The notes beneath the pieces are model-generated. The model saw nothing but the letters and a program-made list of their open reading frames with translations. It was not told the DNA's origin and did no database searches. Shown here one piece after another: positions 31,398-38,356 of a stretch of 38,356 nt of DNA. The position numbers were made by a program, and so were the translations under genes. The DNA is from Bondarzewia mesenterica. Taxonomy: Eukaryota > Basidiomycota > Agaricomycetes > Russulales > Bondarzewiaceae. The stretch is taken from contig SGPL01000330.1 of the NCBI GenBank assembly GCA_004802705.1, forward strand, positions 1 through 38,356. The letters run 5' to 3'. The stretch's first letter is position 1. Each line of letters begins with the position of its first letter.

Positions 31398-32365
31398 TGA
31401 ATTATCAAGTGCTGTAAGTCATCAGAAGGGTAATTGGCAGCCAAATTATGTTAGTCTATCACTGAGGCTAGCTAGTAAGGCAATCTCAAGCACTGACAAA
31501 ACAATCTCTCTCACCAATTAGAAAAAGTAATGTCACTGATGGATACTATAAACAACTTGGAGAATGGGTTGTAGGTTGTCGATTATTATATGTCATAGAA
31601 AGATAATTAAAAGCCAAACCATGTGGTCCTGTCGCCGAGATCATCCAGCAATATAATCTCATACACTGGCAAAGCAATCTCTCTCACTGACTAGAAAAAG
31701 CAACCTTGCCAATAGGTACCATAAACAACTTGAAGAATGAGCTGCGGGTTATGGATTTTCAAGTGCCATATGTCACCAGAAAGGTAATTAGAAGCCAAAT
31801 CATACTGTCTTGTTGCCGAGGTCAGCCAGCAAGTCAATATCATACATCGGCAAAGCAATCTCTCTCACTGACTAGAAAAAGCAACCTTGCTGATAGGTAC
31901 CATAAACAACTTGAAGAATGGGCTGCAGATTGTAGATTTTCAAGTGTCATATGTTACCAGAAAGGTAAGTGGAAGCCAAATCATGCTGTTCTGTCGCTGA
32001 GATCAGCTGGCAAAGCAATCTCTCTCATTAACTAGAAAAAGCAACCTCATTGATAAGTACCATAAACAACTTAGAGAATGGGCTGTAGGTTGTGAATTTT
32101 CAAGTGCCATATGTCACCAGAAAGGTAAGTGGAAGCCAAATCATGTGGTCCTGTTGCTAAGGTCAGCCAGCAAAGCAATCCCTCTTACTGATTAGAAAAA
32201 GAACCTCGTTGATAGATATCATAAACAACTTAAAGAATGAGCTGTGTGTTGTGGATTTTTAAGTGTTATATGTCACAAGAAAGATAATTAGAAGCCCAGT
32301 CATTTATTTCATTGCTGAGGTCAGCCAGCAAGGCAGTCACTCTCACTGATAAATAAACATTTAAG
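31398..32365. repeat. 160-bp array, right arm of the foldback element (inverted)
   Basis: Reverse-complement copies of the left-arm unit. GCAATCTCTCTCACTGACTA recurs at about 160-bp intervals (near 31674, 31855, 32014, 32177 with changes). It has about one unit more than I can count clearly in the left arm. Confidence 0.9.
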
Positions 32366-32384
32366 GTAGTTACACATTTATTTC

Positions 32385-32990
32385 AGATGCTCACTGATGA
32401 CCCCTATACTATTTTTATTTTGCTCAGCCCAACTGTCAGACACTATCACTGATAACCCCTGTACTATTTTTCATTTTGCTCAGCCCAACTGTCAGACACC
32501 ATTGCCAATGACCCCTATACTATTTTTCATTTTGCTTAGCCCAACTGTTAAAGATACTTGCCGATGACCCCTAAACTATTTTTTATTTTGCTTAGCCCAA
32601 CTGTCAGAGACACTTGCTGATAACCCCTACACTATTTTTCATTTTGCTTGGCCTAACTGTCTAAAACACTCGCCGATAACCTCTACATAATTTTTTGTTT
32701 TGCTCGGCCCAACTATCAAAAACACTCACCGATAGCCCCCACATTATTTTTTACTTTGCTCAATCTAACCATTTGAGATGCTCACCGACAACTCATACAT
32801 TAGTTTTTATATTGCTCAGCCCACTCATATTAGATGATCGTCAATGACCCTTACAATCTTTTTTATTCTACTGGGCTCAATTATCTTAAACTATCCTGGC
32901 TGAAATGCTGGGCCCAACTGTATAAAACCTCAGCAAAATGCTAGTTGGGCCTAAGTCTGCTAGACTATCTCAGTTGCTAAAAATGCAAGT
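32385..32990. repeat. 56-bp array, right arm of the foldback element (inverted)
   Basis: TTTTGCTCAGCCCAACTGTC recurs about every 56 bp, with ACCCCTATACTATTTTTCAT in each unit. It is the reverse complement of the left-arm array and the same family as the array at 24930-25590. Confidence 0.9.
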
Positions 32991-33033
32991 TCAGCGAGAC
33001 TATCTTAGATGATAATAAGTGACTGAATAGTGT

Positions 33034-33041
33034 GAATAGTG
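33034..33041. repeat. right 8-bp target-site duplication of the foldback element
   Basis: GAATAGTG, matching AAGTAGTG at 29176-29183 at six of eight positions with two transitions. The repeat TAGTG also occurs at 33027, so a 5-bp alternative exists. Confidence 0.45.
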
Positions 33042-34580
33042 ATGATAGCAATGTGTCCTGCTTTGATGGTAGTAGCTTGCCCAGTATACAAAAGCCTGGT
33101 ATTTTGACTTTTGTGACTTTCACTAGCACATGAGTCTTTGAGACTGATATGCTATTAAATTTATTAAGGTGTTCAGTGATCAATATACCATGTGCAACCA
33201 CTCGTGAGTGATCTTGAGCCATCAGATCAATGAGGATACCCTCTGCAGTCTCTCTAATGATGAGCTGCCTAAAATAGGGGCAGTAGTTAAAACTTTGAAG
33301 ATATGCCATCCAGCATAGACATCAAGAGCTGCATATAGCTCCTGTTCTTTTAAGAGTACAGGCTGACTCCATGACATGCTGATCTGAATGGAGTCATCCC
33401 TTTTAAGACTACAATGCAGTACGTGTATAATAAGGTCTGATAGATCAGTGTTTACATGATCTGTAATATTTTTTGACTTTGCTAGAGCTCTAAGCTCTAG
33501 CGTGCCTAGAAATAGCATGTCTTTTGCACTGTTCATTTGACAATTATGAAAGAGATGTGTCAAATTAGCCTTAATATTGACGCTTATTTTATGAACATAT
33601 TGAGACTGCAAAAAGGTCAAGAGTGGATGAGAAAGCTCAAGATGGCCATCTCAACAGAATGTGCAAAGCTGGTCAAAGAGGCCATCAATATTTATAAAGT
33701 TAACTTGCAATGCTAAAGAAATTAAGCCTTATACACACCTGCAAGAGAAAAATATTCCTGCTATACAAGATCTGAATAATAGCAACTAGATAACAGATTC
33801 TAATGGCATAATTCATTGGCCATTTCATGTTAAAGCTAACATGTAGCTCCTTGCCAGCCTTGAGTCAAGCAAGATCATCGAGAATAATATTCATGTGAGT
33901 CGTGATCTGAAAGTTAGAAGAGAGCATGAAGATCATCCAATTATCATCAGGTATCGTAAGTGGCTCAAGGTCAGAGATTTTGGAAAAAGGGTGAACATTA
34001 TAAAAGAGGGATCAGAATGTGCACTCGAGCTCATTTTTATCACCGTGCATATTGTTTGTATAGATAAGCTCAATGTGGTCATGGCCATACATCTGCAGAG
34101 ATTCTGAAATCTTTCGAAGTGAGGGCATAAACTGATCGTGCACTTTTATCAGTGTCAGCATCATTTGTTGTATTTTAGTGTACTCATTGATGATTATATG
34201 CAAGGCATCAAACACAGTTTTGCCTGATACCTTTTCTAGTCTTTTTGTGACCTATTTGTGGTGAATGCTCAATCAATAGCTTCAAACAACAAAATCGCCA
34301 TTGAACACACTTTATAGTTGTGATCAACTGCTAAGATCCTTGCTGATAGCATTACTATGTGCTGATCTATATCTTTTACATGCTGCTCAATATAGTTGTT
34401 GTAGAATAGCTGAAAGTATATTTGGCTGAGTACAAAGCCTGCATATTAGTTTTGATCATTGAAATGGCCAAATAGGCCATACAGCTTGTGTTCGAAGAGA
34501 GCCCCTATTGAAGTATCCTTACTTTCACCTATAGAGATGTCATAATATAGTATTGCATCAAATTTAATTTTGCATGACTT
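33042..34580 (-). pseudogene. transposase-exonuclease gene, N-terminal half (core plus RNase D/WRN-like exonuclease)
   Basis: Reading the minus strand, FEHKLYGLFGHFNDQN and YAGFVLSQI (34400-34510) lead to IEQHVKDIDQH and ARILAVDHNYKV, with a probable first catalytic Asp of an RNase H-like transposase fold. VFDALHIIINEYTKI and ISESLQMYGHDHIELIYTNN (34040-34215) follow; TNN stands for the family's TDN. The exonuclease domain comes next: FNMKWP (33810-33830) in place of the Exo I D-x-E, NIKANLTHLF in place of the Exo II Asp, then LGTLELRALAKSKNITDH and ELYAALDVYAGW with an intact Exo III YxxxD (33330-33370). After a frame change VVAHGILITEHLNKF and VLVKVTKVKIPGF (33110-33230) complete the half. 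The lost Asp and Glu residues are explained by G-to-A changes. The gene continues beyond the foldback element at 29175. Confidence 0.75.
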
Positions 34581-35335
34581 TGTTTTGCTAAATAATTAAA
34601 AAATTAAATATTCAAAATATTATTAACGTACTTATGGAGGTTTTTTTAAAAGTAATAAAAAAAAATTTAAAAAAGTAAAAAATAAGTCTTAGTAGACTTA
34701 GAGGTCATGCTTTGCTTACTTCTTAATAGACACCTACCTCGAGCAACTTTTAGCAAGTTTCAAACTTTTACACCTTTCATAATTTAAAATAGCTGTATAA
34801 GTCAGCCAGTTAAGTNAAAAAAAAAAAAGTTTGTCTTTTTTTCGATATAGCTCATATCTCTTGCAAAGTTGTATAGCAATTTTATTAGATTTAATGCATG
34901 TAATTACTATTCAATTTCATCATATTTGATATGTTTACTAATATTTAGTTTTTCTAACAATAACTAACAATAGAGTTAGCACAGCTATTCAAGACAGAGA
35001 GCATGCTTATGTACATTAAAACTATGCAATAGAAGGAGAAGGTCATTAAGTCATACTTATCTCCTTGGCCCTTTATGCCTTATTGTTATAATATAATAAA
35101 GCTTCATGCTCACCTACTATACCTCTTGCCTAGTTATTTTAACATGACTTTTTTTTTTTTTATTTTTTATAAAATATAAGATACACTATATAAATTATAG
35201 TAATAATTAAAGTTAATAATAATACATAGTTCGACGTAAGCTTGAGCAAAAAATATATAAAAAAAAAGGGTTCATAATTCAAATGAATTTTAAATTTAAA
35301 ATGGACTTATTATCTTATTCAGTATTAAAAAAAAG
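34581..35335. other. very AT-rich gene-free segment
   Basis: Homopolymer runs of A and T dominate (for example 34655-34680 and 35150-35180) and no frame is recognisable. The N-terminal zinc region expected for the transposase-exonuclease gene should lie here and is not visible, so it was replaced or lost. Confidence 0.5.
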
Positions 35336-35555
35336 TTAGCTTGAACTAAATTAGATTAGACTGTGGCATCAGCACTAATAAGCTGTAACTCACTCTATAT
35401 ATTTTTTAAGCTAATTTGTCACTCTTACTCTAATAGCGCAACTTTCTCTTTTAGTGACTGAACCTCATTTTTAAGAGCCATGATCTAGCAGTTATTGTCA
35501 TTTTTGAGAGCTGTAATCATCATCATGAGGTCACAAATAATGGGTTCAGCAGTAG

Positions 35556-35619
35556 CTATTTTAAGAATTATGATAATACTAATTATCTAATAGTCATACA
35601 TATAGAGAGAAAAGCTTAC
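35556..35619 (-). other. 64-nt intron in the coiled-coil gene
   Basis: It begins GTAAGCTTTTC and ends CTTAAAATAG on the minus strand. Splicing joins KTDMST to ATAEPII through a split Ala codon and keeps the frame. Confidence 0.75.
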
Positions 35620-35784
35620 CAGTTGACATATCAGTCTTTATCTCAGCTATGAGGGCCTGCCCTTTAGCAGCTGTTAAAGTCTCAATGATGGATAAAGAAT
35701 TGCTATTTGATCAGAAGGTAAAGGTTGAAGAAGTATTAAAAGTAGCTGTAAGATCTTTCAAGGTTTATGTAAGAGACTTTAGGA

Positions 35785-35837
35785 CTGATATGTATAAATT
35801 GTTAATTTTAATTATGAGGTGGTACATAGATACTCAC
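35785..35837 (-). other. 53-nt intron in the coiled-coil gene
   Basis: It begins GTGAGTATC and ends CATATCAG on the minus strand. Splicing joins the exon ending TDTLSS to the exon with TLKDLTATF. Confidence 0.65.
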
Positions 35838-36130
35838 TAGATGATAATGTATCTGTACAGATATCATTACACTTAAAATAAAGAGCTCCATTATAATTAA
35901 ATAAAGTTGCAAGTTCTTACTTTATAAAACCCTTAGCCTCTTTGATGCTCATAAGAGAGTTGAACAAAATGCACTGAAAGAGAGAATTTTTACAGTAATA
36001 AGCAAAAAATAAGATCATGGGAGTGTAAGGGTCAGCAGTATGTTCTATTCATAGAAACTGTTCAGTGGAAGATTTAAAGGTGTTAGGGAAGACTGGCATA
36101 AATTTAAGCTTGAGAGCTATGAAGACTTAA

Positions 36131-37837
36131 TGAGAATATAGATTATTAAAACTAAAACACAACTAATTATTGTATGTAGAAAACACAGAGGGTGAGGGAG
36201 TGATGTGATGTATAGCTAGCTAAGTGTTCAAGTGTCAGCACATGGTCGACTAATTCAAATCAGCCATGTGAGTGGATTTTAATGATTCAATAGAGGACTT
36301 ATTATTGATTTAGAGGACAGTCGACTATCTCAAACTGTGACACAATTGATTAGCACTGTCAATATCAGAAATAAAGGAATTAGGTGCTTATCATAAATAT
36401 TTACTATTAATATCAAAATACATAAAAGGTACTCAAATTTTATCTCATTTTCTTATTGAGATTGTTATATAAATTTTCTGCACTCTTCCATCTGCTTTTT
36501 TAATGTGATCATGCTCAATTTATCATTCATTGTTACATTGTTATAACACTAGTGTGCCTGCTCTACCACCTCATGATAATAGCACTTTATATTCATTTGG
36601 CATTAGTAAAATGCACTAGTTTGAGCTTCTTAACTCTTTTTTATTGCTGAAAATCTCACACCTATATATTTACCATGCTTTAAAATATCATATCTATTTA
36701 TAGTGAGATAGGCATCCTTATTGAATAATAACTTAGCATTATAAATATTATCTCATTTTTACATGCTTACTACCACTAGTTTCATCTCGCTCACAGCTTG
36801 CATAACTACTGAACAGCCTGATAGTTATATTAGATGGGTTATTTATTTAAAATAATAATATATCCCTTAAATCTTATCCTTTTATTAAAATGTTAGTCTT
36901 AATGATTCTCACACAATCAAAATTTTATTTCAAAATAATTAAATATCTTATAATTTATGATATTGACTGATTGCATATATATTTTCATTCAGCATCTTAG
37001 GTGCTTAAGTGCAAGTTATCTCACACTCTTTCCTCATTGTTTACTATTACATATTTTATTTTAGACACCTTGCTCATTATTTTACACTATTTATATTTTA
37101 ATTATAATATTGAAGGGATTTTATTTAAATAAATATCCTCTTTCTCCTCACTCACATCTTAGAATGGTGATCACTAAGACTATGCATACAACAGAAGATT
37201 TTTTCTTGTCAAGTTCTCTAATGAGCGAACCTCTTTAAAATTTGCTGATTTTACTCTCATATACTAGCATGTAGGCTTTAATATCTTTTATTATTGACAA
37301 CTCTATATCATTTTTCACTACTTCTATCTCTATTACAATTTTAAGGTCCCTTTCTTTAAAGTGAAAAATGCTGCATGAGGACATTAAAGTTCAGTATCCT
37401 TAATTCTTTTTATTTTAACTATTTATTATATGTTACTTAAATCCCAATGAGTAGATTGCAGCACTTACTGTACTATATTCTATCAGTCAGCTATTTTGCT
37501 AAACTTGTGCTGAGTCACTTGATAGCCAAAGTCTAGCAATACAGCTTCTTCAATAAAATGGGCTTGATTTAGCAGCATAATAATGGCTTGAAAGTTGATA
37601 GAGTGTTGCATAGACTATAAAATGGGGAATAGAGAAAAAATAAAGCTTGTCAAGTGCTTGTCTAATGATAATTGCTATATTATGATCATTTTGCTGTATA
37701 AATACCTTAACAATGAATATAAACACTTGTAGTTACAATATCAAAGCTTGACAGAAGGTTCATAAGAAGCATACAAAGTTAAATACTTATGATACTCATT
37801 TATAATCTTGTAGTGCACCTTACAACTTTACGGTGAT
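36131..37837. other. gene-free AT-rich stretch
   Basis: It would include the 5' flank of the coiled-coil gene (a GTCGAC motif occurs at about 36246 and 36309). A 38-codon open minus frame near 37495-37610 (AHFIEEAVLLDFGYQV) could be an exon or chance. Nothing else is recognisable. Confidence 0.4.
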
Positions 37838-38356
37838 GAGCCACATTATTCAGTGCCCTAACACGGACTATGATGCTCTGACTTATCGTGCTTTTTGACT
37901 GACACTGACGGTCAAGCCAAGCTCAGTCGATGTATATGCAACCCATCTCTAACGGTTGGGCCGCTCCTCATTATTGCTCATCTCTGATGGCTTGGCTGAG
38001 GATCTTGGGGAAGGTGATGGGATTGGGCTTGCTCATCATTGACCGTCTCTAATGGTTCGGCTGAGATTTTTGGAGAAGGTGATGAGATTGGGCTTGCTCA
38101 CTGCTGACCGTCTCTAACGGTTTAGCTGAGAATCTTGGGGAAAGTCATAGAATGGGCTTGCTCGCCACTGACCATCTCTGATGGTTCAGCTGAGAATCTC
38201 AGGGAAAGTAATAGAATGGGCTCACTCACCACTGACCATCTCTGATGGTTCGGCCAAGATTCTCGGGGAAAGTAATAGAATGGGCTCACTCACTGCTGAC
38301 CATCTCTAACAGTTTGGCCAAGATTCTCAGAGAAGTAATAGCATGGGCTCGCTCAT
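37838..38356. mobile_element. left terminus and 64-bp array of a family B element, cut by the window end
   Basis: The terminus starts GAGCC, ACAT, TATTCAGTGCCCTAACAC, then GCTTTTTGACTGACA. From about 37960, reverse-complement copies of the 64-bp unit (CCATCTCTAATGGTTCGGCT, then AAAGTAATAGAATGGGCTCA) repeat every 64 bp to the end of the window. This is the inverted counterpart of 5525-6268. A 160-bp array is predicted just beyond the window. Confidence 0.8.

Larger units (their letters stand above)
29184..33033. mobile_element. complete foldback element with tandem-array inverted arms, family A (3.85 kb)
   Basis: Two arms of about 1.65 kb (29184-30853 and 31398-33033) are inverted copies. From the outside in, each has a 75-bp terminus starting CTATTCAGTCACTTA, a unique block with GGTTTTATACA, a 56-bp array, a 160-bp array and a shared inner end (CTTACAGCACTTGATAATTCAT, 30832 onward). 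A 545-bp centre has no gene. The element splits the transposase-exonuclease gene and is flanked by a probable 8-bp duplication, so it moved as a unit. It codes for nothing I can see and must have been mobilised in trans. Confidence 0.85.
35340..36130 (-). pseudogene. multi-exon coiled-coil gene of unknown function
   Basis: I do not recognise the product. The minus strand reads FIALKLKFMPVFPNTFKSST then EQFL, a stop, IEHTADPYTPMILFFAYYCK and LFNSLMSIKEAKGFIK (35925-36110). A short exon CNDICTDTLSS (35840-35872) follows, then TLKDLTATFNTSSTFTF and NSLSIIETLTAAKGQALIAE (35620-35784). The last exon reads ATAEPIICDLMMMITALKND and then MALKNEVQSLKEKVALLE, an amphipathic leucine-rich coiled coil near the C-terminus. 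Two introns fit well. Only four or five stops interrupt it, at positions where Gln or Arg codons would fit. It is co-oriented with, and just upstream of, the transposase-exonuclease gene, so it may be a partner ORF of the same element. Confidence 0.55.

Noticed and set aside
33027..33041. 5-bp TAGTG duplication instead of 8 bp
   Set aside because: TAGTG occurs twice at the right end. The 8-bp reading needs only two transitions and keeps the gene frame, so it is preferred, though not proved.
37495..37610. Small minus-strand exon
   Set aside because: A 38-codon open frame without splice partners or family match is expected by chance.
3265..38356. A single giant (>32 kb) transposon bounded by the inverted family B arrays
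   Set aside because: The terminal motif faces the inside of that interval. In the complete family A element the motif is on the outside with a target duplication, so the two B arrays are better read as ends of two separate elements.

Overview
The window looks like a heterochromatic, transposon-packed stretch of a basidiomycete (probably Agaricomycete) genome. Supporting this are 50-70 nt GT-AG introns inside recognisable genes and mobile-element proteins of types I know mainly from mushroom genomes: a tyrosine-recombinase retrotransposon, a DUF6570-type Helitron, a Tad-like LINE endonuclease and a transposase fused to an RNase D/WRN-like exonuclease. Host metabolic genes appear only as fragments. 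Identifications come from reading translations against remembered family motifs; no database search was run.

Layout. (1) 1-3250 is GC-richer and holds fragments of at least three unrelated host genes on the minus strand: aldehyde dehydrogenase, spermidine synthase and a protein-kinase-like gene. (2) 3265-6268 is the right part of a tandem-array element: about 12 copies of a 160-bp repeat, about 10 copies of a 64-bp repeat, then a terminus. (3) 6490-7665 is a decayed LINE endonuclease region. (4) 14576-9065 (minus) is a decayed Helitron. (5) 20240-14925 (minus) is a decayed gag / RT-RNase H / tyrosine recombinase retrotransposon. (6) 23666-21140 (minus) and 24117-24829 (plus) are two divergently arranged accessory genes, the first with a cysteine cluster, the second acidic with a Ser/Val repeat. 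They lie beside a 56-bp array that ends in another terminus at 25781. (7) 34580-27190 (minus) is one transposase-exonuclease gene split by (8) a 3.85-kb foldback element, 29184-33033, flanked by a probable 8-bp target duplication. (9) 36130-35340 (minus) is a decayed multi-exon coiled-coil gene. (10) 37838 to the window end is the left terminus of another copy of the element in (2), in inverted orientation.

The unifying observation is a set of elements with structured termini. Each ends in a motif close to GAGCCTATTCAGTSNCYTA and then carries an outer short-period array (56 or 64 bp). Where a fuller end is present, an inner 160-bp array follows. Two families with unrelated array sequences share this plan, and the complete copy is an almost pure foldback structure inserted in a transposase gene.

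All coding elements are heavily decayed, with many stops in place of Trp, Gln and Arg, and catalytic Asp/Glu/Arg replaced by Asn/Lys/Trp. These are the products expected of C-to-T and G-to-A transitions. Scattered single Ns fall at positions where neighbouring repeat copies differ by the same kind of transition. I see no intact gene, RNA gene or CRISPR array in the window.
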